From NCBI GenBank assembly GCA_019671005.1, contig CM033741.1, positions 3,410,001-3,474,000 of the forward strand: a DNA stretch of 64,000 nt, given 5' to 3'. The number at the start of each line of letters is the position of its first letter. Position 1 is the first letter of the stretch. Under the pieces are notes generated by a model. The model saw only the letters and a list, made by a program, of their open reading frames with translations. It had not been told where the DNA came from and did not search any database. This DNA comes from Hibiscus mutabilis (taxonomy: Eukaryota; Streptophyta; Magnoliopsida; Malvales; Malvaceae). The position numbers and the translations under genes were made by a program. Shown here in pieces: positions 35,307 to 46,928 of the stretch.

Positions 35307-35331
35307 ATATATATATATATATACACACACA
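35307..35331. repeat. (TA)n(CA)n microsatellite
   Basis: Alternating AT dinucleotides run into ACACACAC, between the OPT relic and the 3' end of the intact OPT gene. Confidence 0.9.
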
Positions 35332-35441
35332 AATAAATTCTCATTAAGCTTTAATGGTTTTTCGATTCTCTTGTCTTGATGATACCATGTTAAAGACATT
35401 AAGGTAGCAGGTTCTAACAGAGTACAATATCAGACATGAAG

Positions 35442-38319
35442 CTAAAATGTTGGGCACCCATCAACAGATATCCCCTTAGCAGTGGGGCAAATTGCTAGAT
35501 CACAGTGCTCGGGTACAACATGAGGACTGGCACCCCACCAGTTCAGACCCTTATCCTCAACCCCCAGTGAAACATAAAGCAGCACCGTCATGAATGCTAC
35601 CCCTGCATCCAATGCTGCCGACAGAATGTAGTTGTACCTCTTCCACCATTGCTTTCGATACCTGAATACGAAGAAGTTGAAGATTGTTCCAACCAGAATC
35701 CAGGAAGTATAGTTCAATGGCGATGCCGGTGGCATGTTGCCAGTTGCGCCTAAAAGCACTGGCAGATTGATAAGGGGAATCCATGTTTGATTGGGAAATG
35801 CTTTGTGCAAAAGCCATACTACAACTGGTCCCAAAAGTCCTCCTAGGAAGAACCAGTTAAGTGTTGAGTACTCCCCATGCGAGCCGAAAATTCGTTTCGG
35901 TCCAACCAAACCCCAGATAACCGATGCGTCGAAAAAGACTTTGTCGCCGGGGCACGTCCATGGACTATTTGCTGGGAGAAGAGATTTGTGGCATATGTTT
36001 TCAACGGAAGAAAGAAGCCACCAGGCCACTCCAAGGTTTACCGTTCCAGCTAGCATGGTTCCAATGAACTAAAATGGAACAATTAAGAGAATTATGCAAG
36101 TTAATACAGAAAAAATGGTCTATAATAAACTGAAATACCTGAACCAAGAACATTGATCTTGGAGGGATTTTCATGTAATGACCGAGCTTGAAATCACTAA
36201 GAAAAGCTACTGCCTGAGCCATGCTCATGTACCCGTAGGTCTTGAAACAAACATTGGTTATTGGTTGTCCAGGCAATAATCCTCCCATTATGTACTCTGT
36301 AATGATATTCAGCCCTGGTGTCTGTCGGGAAAGAATATAAACATTCATCAATCAAGTGAAATTTTTTATGAAAATTATCCTTGTGGATAAGCAAAACTGC
36401 CATCTTAAATTACTTGATTTGTCGTGGCTGTTATAATGCTGATAGGCAAAGTGAAAAAGAAGGCAAGTGCAGCAGCAAATATCAGCCCCCACCAAGGCAT
36501 TTGGACATCCTTTTTAAGGAAGATGCAGAGTGCAAGACCGACTAGAATGGAGACAGCAAGAAGCGAATAAAACCACCATGAAGGAATGTCCTTGTAGTTT
36601 CTCATCAACCTTGTATGAACATCGGCCTTTTCCCTCGAAGAAGCTCGGTATCGACTATAAATTTCTCTGTAACCAACATGGTTTTTAGCAAAGTTGAATA
36701 TCAACCGGAGCAATGAAGTTTCGTTCTGAAATAACTACACAATTTTTACCTTCCATAGAACAAGGCTACATGTGTTACCGTGGAAGCAATAGTGGCGAAC
36801 CCAAATCCATAGGTGACAGCGAAGAAAGTGCTCAAATGGACACTCCCTAACTTCTTATACTCTGCCACATTGAGCTCAAGCTTGTTGTTAACAATCAACG
36901 AAACATTATACAACTGACCTTGTGCGGTGAACAAGTCCGATGAAAATATGGGAAATGTTTTCGCGTTGTAAAGGTTTAACCCCCAGTAAGATACTGGCAT
37001 CACGAGGTATATGATCAAGGCATACCCTATGAAGACGTTTACAATGGCGAAGAAAGGAGAAACAAGTGGGCTAAACAAGAAAGAGGCAACGGTTGTCCAG
37101 TCAAGTGTGAAGGCCCCTATGCCGAGACCGCTCATGCCGGAGCCGATTTGGTGGGCGGTTACTGAATGGGGGAAGGCTAAGCACACCAAAGAGATGCTTT
37201 GCAAGGTTTGGAAAAGGTAACCCGGAAACACATACCAGCAGAAGCTACATACTAATGCAATAACAAAGAATTTCGCCCGTGAAATGCGGCGCTTGCCATC
37301 GGTATTTTCTTCTTTTTCATGCAAAGTCCTGGACAATCAGCAGCAGAACAATGTTCAACAATGGCAAATCATACAATATATACGCCAGTTATCTCCTTTC
37401 CAATGATAAAACTGAACTGCCTTGAGCTGAAATGAGGTATTACATATATAATAAATATACAGGCAGACCATAGTGATAGTAGGTACTAGGTACCTGAAAA
37501 GAGAAATTTGAACAAGTGTAGAGGGCCACCACATGTGCGCCGGCTCCACCACAAACTTCCTCAGTATCCCCGCCCAACCATATCCCATAACCTGCATTTA
37601 AGAGACCACTACATTTATCAGATAACCTAATTAATCTCTTTGTTTTCTTTTCTTTTCTGCAGTATTTCTTAGCATCAGATAAAATGAAAGTAAAAGCAAA
37701 TCTGAGAAATTCTCAGACTTCATTTCTTACAGAACTGTTATCATACACACGTGATTAACATGTAAAGCAAGATTTAAAAGTTAAGTAAGCCAACCTGTGT
37801 AGTGATGATAAGAAGCCAACTAGACAAGAAAGAGATGCTCCTTCCATAAAACGCCTTGATAATGGTAACAATACCAACAGCATAAACCGTACCGCTTCCG
37901 AAAGCACTCCCGGCATTAGCAAATATCGTAATCAAAACATGTTCCTTCATGTTAAACGGTCCGGGGTTAAGCGAGAACTCTCTCGAACCACACCCCGGTA
38001 TACGAAACTTAGTCGTGGGAAGAGCCGAAGCCATGAACCGTCCGATGGGGAGAGTCGCCACCTGGACGGTGATTTGGGTGATGACGAGCGGCTCGGTTCG
38101 GTAGCCGAAAAACTGGTTCAAGAAGGAAAGAAGGGTGCAAGAGAAAAGACCCAAGAACCACATACGGAAAGTCCATACAGGGAGTGACGGGTCGTCGGTG
38201 TTGGGCACTGTTAGACGAACTTCTTCTATCGGAGACAGCTCGCTTTCGTCGATTGCAGCCTCCTCTTTCACCACTTGCTCAGCTAGTTTTGGCGATGGTT
38301 CAATTTCCAGAGTTCCCAT
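35442..38319 (-). CDS. Oligopeptide transporter, OPT family (6 exons, 754 aa)
   Basis: Exons in order of transcription: 38319-37795, 37591-37494, 37328-36750, 36666-36414, 36321-36139, 36068-35442; all introns are GT-AG and phases match. The product is a polytopic membrane protein with many hydrophobic spans. Diagnostic OPT motifs are [10 protein letters not shown] (residues 118-127) and KIPPR (536-540), with [34 protein letters not shown] and the Cys-rich end [15 protein letters not shown]. Length equals the plant OPT norm (about 750). OPT proteins move small peptides, glutathione-type molecules or metal chelates across the plasma membrane with protons. The sequence belongs with the OPT1/4/5-type group, but I cannot fix the member or substrate. 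The start ATG at 38319 gives the expected acidic cytosolic N-terminus; an in-frame TTG upstream is ignored. A decayed duplicate lies downstream. Confidence 0.93.
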
Positions 38320-39100
38320 TGTCAGCAATAATCAAAACCAAAGAGAGAAAAACTAATGAATAAGTCTTAGCTTAGCTGCAATGACTTGCCTTCTTGTTCA
38401 GCACATTAATGTCGATTTCGTTTTACTAATAATATCAAACACTTTTTATTCCGAAGACGGAATATTTTGCTGGAATCTTTTACTGGGTGTTTACGTTTGT
38501 TACTCTCCTATAAATAGTACCTCTATATGTCCACTAACTTCTCCCAAATAAATGCCTACTTTTGTTTTCTGTGTTGTTAGCTTAATTATAATTACCCAAA
38601 TTCTATTTTTTTTAAAAGCTAATTTGAAAAAATAAATTAGATAAAAATAAAAAATTAAGGTCAAAATATGTTAAAGTTTTTTTATCAGTAAAATCTGTTA
38701 AAGTTTTTATATTGTATTTTTACAGATTAAGTCTCTCTATCATATAATTCAATAAATAGGTCACATGAAAATATTTGATAGGAATTAATTAAAACAAATT
38801 AACTTCAAGATAAAAAAACATATTTTAAAATTTAAAAATAAAGAAAATAAATTCACAAATATGCACAATATACAAATCATCTATAGAATTTCTTCAATAA
38901 ATAAATAAAATGTTATACATGAGAGAATGCCAAAACTGCATAGTTTTGAGGTCAACTTCTTAGACATCCGGCCGGGGAAGTTATTCTTGATCTTACTTTT
39001 GTCTGAACAAGATTCCCATCTGATGTAACAAAGGATTGTGGAAGTTGTTTAATTCGATAAATTGGCTGTTGTTCGATTGTTTATAAGTAATATAAGATGG

Positions 39101-39350
39101 AAAATTTTTGATACACAAGCCGTGCAAATTAAGGTTTACACGTGTTTTTTAGTTTTAAGAGTTAGAGTTTTAGTTTAGGGTTTAAAGTTTATAGGGTTAG
39201 GTTGTACGGTTTAGAATTTAGTGTATATGGTTTAAGGTTTAAAATTTAATTTTTTAAGGTCAAGATTAAAAATTTAGGATTTAAATTTTATAGTATAAAT
39301 ATACATGTTTTATAAAATTAATTTTACACCGCATGTATATTAAAATTTTA
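39101..39350. mobile_element. GATACAC-ended element with telomere-like core, copy 3
   Basis: Left end AAAATTTTTGATACACAAGC then CGTGCAAATTAAGGTTTACACG. Right end AATTTTACACCGCATGTATATTAAAATTTT is its imperfect reverse complement. The core has repeated GGTTTAAAGTTTATAGGGTTAGG-like units. About 250 bp. Confidence 0.6.
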
Positions 39351-41565
39351 ACTATATATATAATTAGTTGTTGAAATTACGAATTAGTTGGTTAGTAACG
39401 CAAAGGTAACATCAATTTGGAAATTTAAGAAAATAAATAATAAAAGGGAGGCCGTCACGTCCCCAACTTGACTTGTTACTATCAATTAATCTATTAATTA
39501 TTAGTATTTTTTATAATTATGGGAATAATCACTTGCCTGTTCATGAACGTAGCTTTACGTTGTAAATTGTTCTACAACCAGCCAAGGTGCATATAATACA
39601 TTAGACAAAACGGTTAGATTCTGAATTTCCATATATTCCAGTAGCTTGTAGGCAAAAGGTTAATTAAATATTCACAATTAAATAGTTTTGTTCGACATTC
39701 CGTTCAAGAAAAATCTAATGACGTGTTTAAAAATTCATTTAATTATTAAATGGTTAGTTTAAGTAGTAAGCAAATTGATAATGAGTATCGTTTAAGCATA
39801 TATGGTATTTAAGGCATTGTGTATGCAGAAATTTATTACTTGGAGATCACTCACTAAAATTAAGTGTGCAACGCGGTTCGGTTTGGATTAATTAAGACAA
39901 AGTCCTGAGTAATCGAGAGGGCAACAAAAAAATTCATTTAATAATTATATTTGAGTATAATTATATATAATTATACATATACTCTTAGGCCTAATCATAG
40001 TTTAGTTTTGCCCATGCACTTAAGCATTTATATCGAAATAAAGTTTTATTTGAACGTAGTAGAAATATTAAGAAATTAATTAAATACTTTAAAATAAAAA
40101 GCTTTTTTATCTTAAATGATTTTCATATTTTATTCTGTATAAAGATATTGAAAGGTAAGATGTATAAGAAATTACTATAAAATGCTCTACATTAACGAGT
40201 GTAGCTGACGTTTTCAATCCAAATTAAGGATAAAATATTTAGAATTATTATTTATCCATGCTTTTCATTTTTTTCAAAAAAAATCTTAACAAGACACATT
40301 TGAGAAGTCATGATAAATATATTTGAGTGTAATTATGTGTGGTGTGTTTGGACAAATCATAATTCATAAATTATGAGTCATAAAGGAATAGTGAGAATTT
40401 GCGTAAATATGAGCATAATTACTTTTTAATTTTATAATTAATATTATTTTAAAATTTAAACTTATATTATTTTGTAATTATAATTTATAAAAAATATTTT
40501 TTTTATTTTGTGGACAAATTTTTAAAAGAGATCTAACCTTTTATATTAATTATAATATTTAATTATAATTTTAAAAAATAAAATTTATACGATAAATCCC
40601 AAAAAGCAGCACATTAAAAGAACAAAAAGGAAACAGTCGATATGCGTCTAATTAACAAAAGATGAGTGTAAAGCCAAGTTAAAGATTGGGTTTGCCGTTT
40701 ATATCTAAAGCTTCAGTCCTAACCAATGTCACTTTAACAAGCTATGATTGGTTAGCCTCGTTCAACCTAAGATGGGATTCGGCTTCTTCCCAAACCAACT
40801 TCCTACCTTAATGGATTAGGCTTCTCTGATCCCATTTCACTCTTACCTGACGTGGTTCGAAATTAAACTATAAACACCCCTGCTCACAAACTATTCTAGT
40901 TCAATTAAAATAATTTTAAATTTAAATCCAAAGAATGATTTTAGTGAAAAAGGAAATATTGTTAAAAGAAATTCAAATCTGAGAGAAAAGTATACAAGCC
41001 ACTTGATGAATCTGTTTTACATGCATGTGAGTTGCATTTACAACTGGATTATTGGTAGTTTTTCCCTAAATTGAAACGAGTTCAATCACTAATTTTTCGC
41101 ATTCTGTTGGCCCACTGAGTTCTTGACAAGCTATTTTTGATTGGTCGACTAGGCATGGAAAGGATAAAAAAAATTATTTTTTTCGGTGTCCCTTTCTATA
41201 CCAACACTAAAAAAATTAAATTATAAGTTCTAAACTTAAATTTTAAATCTTAAATTATAAACCCTAAAAATATAATTTACCTTAAATTTCCTTAGGTCTG
41301 ATACTAAACTCTAACTCTAAACCTTAAACTTAAATTTTTAACGTTAAGACATTACAAAAATACCGAAAAGAGTAAAAAACCTCTATTAGCATAGGAAAAG
41401 CAAATCCCTGCAATCTACCGTTCTTAGATTGTCACGACGTGCATTGATCTATTATTATTACTTTTACTATTACTATTATTATAGTCAGACCTGTGTTCGT
41501 TTCGTACAAATTCACTAGTAATCTAAAGGAGTTGTTCTCATGGTAAGGTAATCCGCTTGCTCATA

Positions 41566-42533
41566 CAAAAGTCGTAAACAAATCGAACGTTAAGTAAATC
41601 GTTCATAAACTGTTCAGCGAAAAGTACATTTATTTTTATTTATTTATTAAACGAACGGACATGACTAAAACTATGTTCGTTTAATTAAATGAACACAAAT
41701 AAAAAGCTCGTTCGTTCATTTACATTCGTGAACGTTTGGTAATCCATTCATCTATGTTCCTTTATATTTATTATTTTTCATAACAAAAATATTATATTAA
41801 AAAAATTAAAAAAAATGACTTTTTTTAAATAAATAATACTCAATGTACATGACTTCAGACTTTTTAAGAAAAAATTGTTGGATTAAAATTCAATAATAGT
41901 GGGCACATATGTATAATGTACGTTGCTATTATAAAGTTTAACACGTAATTAAGTGACCAATTATGTTACACGTGTTATATGTACTGGATTGTCATGGAAT
42001 TAAAAGTGTAGATACCATAAGTTAGATTTATAACTCAATGAGGGGCAGAGTTGTAAATATTAATAAACTGTTTTAATTCAGTTTATATAAAGGGTAGTGG
42101 TCCCCGAGATCTAGGTTAATTTGCATATCTCTTTTTCCGTCCGTCTCGAGTTGTGTGCCAAGAGGTAATCTATCATCTCGGAAGATCAAACTCTCTCTGG
42201 AAAATCTCCATCGATGGATTCAGGTACGCTTCCGCAAATTTAGTTTTGTTCTTAGTGATTTGACATACATATAGATCTTGGGTTTATATTCGTATTGAAT
42301 ATATTTTGGTTCCTACAAAAATTAAACAATATTCAATGTTCGCTTGCGTTTGTTTATCATTTTAACAAACGAACATGAACAAATACAAACAATGCACAAT
42401 CCTTAATGAACGAACACGTACAGAAAATTATGTTCGTTTAGTTGTTCGTGCTCGTTTGTTTGTTCATTTAAAACTAAACGAACAAACATAAACATACTAT
42501 TATTCGTATTCACTCGGTTCCGTTTACAATCCT
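41566..42533. mobile_element. GTTCGTTT/AACGAAC-rich element, split by a solo LTR
   Basis: Both flanks of the LTR at 41876-42317 are full of GTTCGTTTA, AACGAACA and TGAACGAAC motifs (41570-41755 and 42328-42530). The right end GTTTACAATCCTAA and the left GTCGTAAACAAATCG are imperfect mirror images. I read this as one non-autonomous DNA element with short subterminal motifs that received a later LTR insertion. No target duplication was found for the outer element. Confidence 0.5.
41876..42317. mobile_element. Solo LTR, 442 bp, with AAAAT target duplication
   Basis: It starts TGTTGGATTAAAATTC and ends TTTGGTTCCTACA, with identical AAAAT at 41871-41875 and 42318-42322. TG..CA ends and a 5-bp duplication define an LTR. 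The size and the TGTTGG/CCTACA termini fit Ty1/copia. A TATATAAAGG box at about 42085 precedes CT-rich sequence (42125-42150). No internal retroelement sequence remains. Confidence 0.82.
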
Positions 42534-42634
42534 AACATGATTGCAATTTGCAACATGGGAAACAATTTATAGATAAAATCAAAGAGCCTTACAAACATTA
42601 ACCACACAGAAAGTACAAATAAATACAACACACA

Positions 42635-42635
42635 C

Positions 42636-42697
<62 letters not shown>
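42635..42697. repeat. (CATATA)n microsatellite
   Basis: About ten perfect CATATA hexamers follow a CACACATACA lead-in, just beyond the 3' end of the CIPK8 gene. Confidence 0.95.
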
Positions 42698-42804
42698 TTC
42701 TTGGGTGTTGAAGAGAAGCTTGGGAGGGTTAGATAAGTGGTAACGTCAACCTCGTGGTTGAAATCCACACGTATATCAACTCAAAGTACTGGCGATGTTA
42801 TGGA

Positions 42805-45800
42805 TCAACGTCTTTTACTCCTACATTTGGTGATCCTTGATTTGCTTGATTCATTGGGTGGTTTCCAAATGATATCGTCTAGGTTACTACAAAATGTCTT
42901 GTAAAACTGTGAGACAAAGATGCATTGCTTATGTCAGGATCCAAAAACTAAAGATAATACAGAGATATATTCAAGAGGGATGTGGCTATTGAGTGAAGGC
43001 CGACCCCGACCCATAAGGATATGCCAAGAAACCGAGTAAAAAAGGAATGTTAAAACAACACTTGACGTGTGAATGAAACAAGGTAAACTAACCTTTAGGT
43101 ATTCTCCTGCGTCACCGGCCGCTTTTTGTATATCTACCATCTGAAACGTGGGAGCAACCTCGAAAACCTTCAGATTCCCGAGAACAGTCAGAGGGATGGG
43201 GGAGGAAAACGAATTTACTTGAAAGTTAACGAAGAATTCAACAAGAGTTGAGATCAGAAACCTACTTCGAGGATAACCGAAAAATGACAAGTCTTGCTAG
43301 CTGAAAGACCTTCAACTCTCATCTGAAAAATCAACATTAGTACAGGCAAGATTATTTATTCACCAGTCCAATTGATGATATAATTAGCAAACAGAGGAAT
43401 GAAACAGTTACGAAGGAACTAGAGAACTTGTTTACTTACCAGTATGCATAAATTAATAGCTACATGTCAACTGAAATAAAGAGAAAAAACTGACATAAGC
43501 AATGGTTAATAGTCCGAGTCATCTACCTTATAATTTCGAATGTGTGTCTTATAGCCCATTGATTGAGCAACAACTTCCATGCTAGACAGAATAACCCTTG
43601 CTGGCTTCTGTGAAACAAATCGTGTCTGATACTTCATGGTGTCCTGACAGGGAGAATAATACATTCACAAAGGTTAATTTAGGCAGGATAAGCATATATC
43701 GGACTGTCTCAAGGAAACATATCCTCAATACAAGATATTTTGAAATTGCCACATACGAGTTCCTGATGACTGCAAGGTAAACTGATGCTCATAAATAGAT
43801 GGCGTTAGACATTGAAAAGCAAATAAAACCCGAGCAGAGGTAGAAGCAATTAGTTCCTTCATGAACTGTTCAACAGAGGTAGAAGCGCATATATACTATT
43901 TATCAAAGAACTCTACCTTCCCTCGGTCAAAAAGCGTTGCAAGATTCAAGCCTTGAGAGAGAATGATCAAGTCAAATGCATTAAGATTCAAAGGACCCAT
44001 ATCATCATTTCTTGATGGCTCATTACCCCTTTCTTCCTACAATATATTATTAGGAATTGGAAGTTAAAAATTAGTTGTAGTGATGCAGTTAAACTAACAA
44101 ACCCAATTTAGGCACACGAGCATAAAGAAACTTGGTTGAATTATTGATTGGAAACCCAAATTATACTTTTACATCACATTTAACTAAATTAAAGCTGTTA
44201 AATACCTTATCAATCTCAGGATCATCGAACACAGCATTTACGTCATCCAAGTTAATATCTTCATACTCAAAAAGTCTGACAGGAACATAGCTCTTCTTAA
44301 ACCACTCATCATTCCTGATTTGCTCGATTGTAATGCGCTGTACAGAAAAGGAGAATGAGACAATCAAGCAGAAACAAAAGCCATGTTGAAACCATTGTTA
44401 TATTTACAGAAACACTTGTATCAATAAAAAGAAATACCATAGAGTGGTAGGTACAGGAGCACTTAGTTTCAAATGAGACCAGAGTCCTTCATGGTTCAGA
44501 ATGGGTATAAGTTATGCAAAGTAAAAAGTCAAGGCAATCCATATGTAAAACATGTTTTTATGGTGGCATGCATGAGGGCTATCAGAAAACTAGCACCAAA
44601 TAAATAATAACTTCTCGAAACCACATTAGATTAGGTTGGGCATTTCTGATTTAGGGTTGATTCCAGGATAGCTGGACATCATTTTGTATACCTTGAAACA
44701 ATACCATCAGTTTCTGTGGCCTTATTATTTCATTTTGATAGTTAAGCAGCCCAAACAGTATAATTATTGGACAACAAGTACTTACAGTTTGAGGATTTGG
44801 ATCTAGAATTCTATGAATCAGGGATTTTGCTTCCACAGGAAACCAAGAAGGGCAAGAAAAGTCGGCTCTCTCAACCTGAAGTTAAAAAAAAAACGTAAAT
44901 GAAGTACTGATTATGTCAAACAGTTAAAGTGACAGTTTTTCTTTCATTTATTTCAATGCTTTTGGTATATACCATAATCCATTAAGGAGAGGCAAAAACA
45001 ATAACGATAAACTTGTAAACATGAAAAAAAGCACCTGCCTTACTATACAGTGTGGTGAGATCAAGCTCATCAAATGGAAGATAACCTGCCATCAGAACAT
45101 AAAGAATGACGCCGCAAGACCAGACATCTGCCACAGCACCATCATACCCCTTGTGACTGAGAACCTGTAACAAAATGGAAATATTGCTTCAATAAGCAGA
45201 CAATAACACAAAATAAACAATTAAATCAGGTATATTCAACTCAATATGCGTATCTTATATTTTTACCTCTGGTGCCACATAGTTAGGAGTTCCACACGTC
45301 GTCCGAAGTAGGCTAACTCCCTAAACATGCATATCATCAAATACCAAAGCATGTCATCGTACTTCTTTCAAACTATTTTATGTCAGGGGAGGAAGGTGAA
45401 AAAAGAAGTTCACTCTTCACTTAATTTCTTACTTGTTCTGGCAATGCGCTAAGGCCAAAATCTGAAATCTTTAAATTTCCTTGGGAATCAAGTAAAAGAT
45501 TTTCAGGCTGTAAATATGGAAGCAAACAAGTCAGAATTACGAAATCTGAACGAAGAAAAATAGCAACACGGATGATAAGAACAAAGAAAACCTTCAAATC
45601 TCTGTGGTAGACTCCCTTACTATGGCAAAATTCCACACCATCAATAAGCTGTTGGAAATATCTTCTAGCTTCGGCTTCACTAAGACGACCATTATGAATC
45701 TGCAAGATAAACAATTTACCGTCCGCCTTTAAAACAAACCTGATAATGCAACCAGAGTTGATCTTTGCTTCAAAGATACTTACTATTTTATCGAACAATT

Positions 45801-46398
45801 CACCACCAGTAATGAATTCTAAGATTATATAAATCTTAGTTCGGCTTGCTATAACCTAATAAATCAAAAACTAACATTGTTAGAAACCAACCAAGCATGA
45901 GCCATGTAGAACTTAAGAATTAATGCTACAGTGATAATACTGAATTATTTACCTCGTGCAAACGAACTACGTAAGGATGTCTAACGAGCTTCATTATAGA
46001 TATCTCCCTTTTGATCTGAAATATTTAAAAAATATAAAAGGAAAAAAAAAACTGTTGATTAGCTTCAATTGAAACTCAAACTTTCAAATTATGTTTAAGA
46101 ACTTATCAAATTCACATCTAATTCAGTAAAATTAAATACAGACAAAAATAAAAACAATTTCTGTTTTATTATCTGCTCAACCACTTCTTATAAAATTACC
46201 AAAATCTCATTTCGGTAACATAAAAGATGGAAATTTGACCTGATCGACCATTTTGTGTTTGATAATGGTGCTGCGATCAAGGACTTTCATGGCAACACTT
46301 TCGCCGGTCTCCGTGTTTTGCGCGAACTTAACCTTAGCAAAGGTTCCTTCGCCGATTGTTCTCCCAATCTCATACTTCCCTACCTTTCTGACCACCAT
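42805..46398 (-). CDS. CIPK8: CBL-interacting protein kinase CIPK8 (SnRK3), 14 exons, 449 aa
   Basis: Exons in order: 46398-46240, 46015-45953, 45855-45784, 45699-45592, 45507-45433, 45320-45267, 45164-45039, 44875-44786, 44337-44206, 44036-43917, 43643-43527, 43322-43266, 43167-43093, 42906-42805. Every intron is phase 0. The Ser/Thr kinase domain shows the glycine loop GEGTFAKV (16-23), Lys38, HRDLK with catalytic Asp132, DFG (150-152) and APE (175-177). The regulatory half has the NAF motif (NAF 312-314, [11 protein letters not shown]) that binds calcium-sensing CBL proteins, and a PPI region for PP2C phosphatases. [29 protein letters not shown], and LATLFDRGK identify CIPK8 rather than SOS2/CIPK24. 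In Arabidopsis CIPK8 acts in nitrate and salt signalling. Intron 7 needs a GC donor (AAG/GCAGGT at 45038-45037) to keep the frame. Confidence 0.93.
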
Positions 46399-46724
46399 CG
46401 CTAATTTTCTTCCAATTTTCGCAGTCCCCGTTCTCTCTCACCAAACAGAAGGAAAAGGAAAAGGGGACGGAAGACAATAAAGGAAAGAGTTTAAGGTATA
46501 GAAGAAGATAATCAGCAAAAGCTTAATCAAAGCGTTAGTGCGAAGCTTTTAGCTGTTTACTTTTGTACTTCAAAATTACTAAGAATCACAGTGTTACAGT
46601 TCAAAAAAGCACAAGAAAGAAAAAAAAAAGTTATATTTTCGAGAAAGAAAGTACATAAATTCTCAAGGGAAAGAACTGAGATTTGAAATCGGCAAAGATG
46701 AATATTTTATAATATTTATTATGA

Positions 46725-46928
46725 GAAAAAGTTTGATACACAGTATAGTAAAAAATAAAATTTATAGGTTTAAGTTGTAGGGTTTAGAATTTAAGATTTA
46801 AGGTTTAAGGTTAGAGTTTATGGTTTAAGATTTAGAATTTAGGGTGTTAGAGCTAAAGTTTTATATTTTAAATTTAATAGAAAAGCTATATAAAAATATT
46901 TTACACAGGTTGTATATCAAAATAAAAC
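46725..46928. mobile_element. GATACAC-ended element with telomere-like core, copy 4
   Basis: Left end AAAAAGTTTGATACACAG mirrors the right end ACACAGGTTGTATATCAAAA. The core carries GGTTTAAGTTGTAGGGTTTAG-like units. It lies about 330 bp upstream of the CIPK8 start codon. About 204 bp. Confidence 0.65.

Larger units (their letters stand above)
38320..42804. other. Spacer between OPT and CIPK8 genes
   Basis: It begins with the OPT promoter region; no clear TATA box was assigned. It contains one GATACAC-family element (39101), degenerate TTTAGGG-like runs at 39130-39290 and 41200-41350, a GTTCGTTT-rich element interrupted by a solo LTR (41566-42533), and a hexanucleotide microsatellite (42635-42697). 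I see no gene in 39400-41450. Confidence 0.55.

Noticed and set aside
42635..42697. CRISPR-like regular repeat
   Set aside because: It is a simple hexanucleotide microsatellite in a plant genome, with no spacers.
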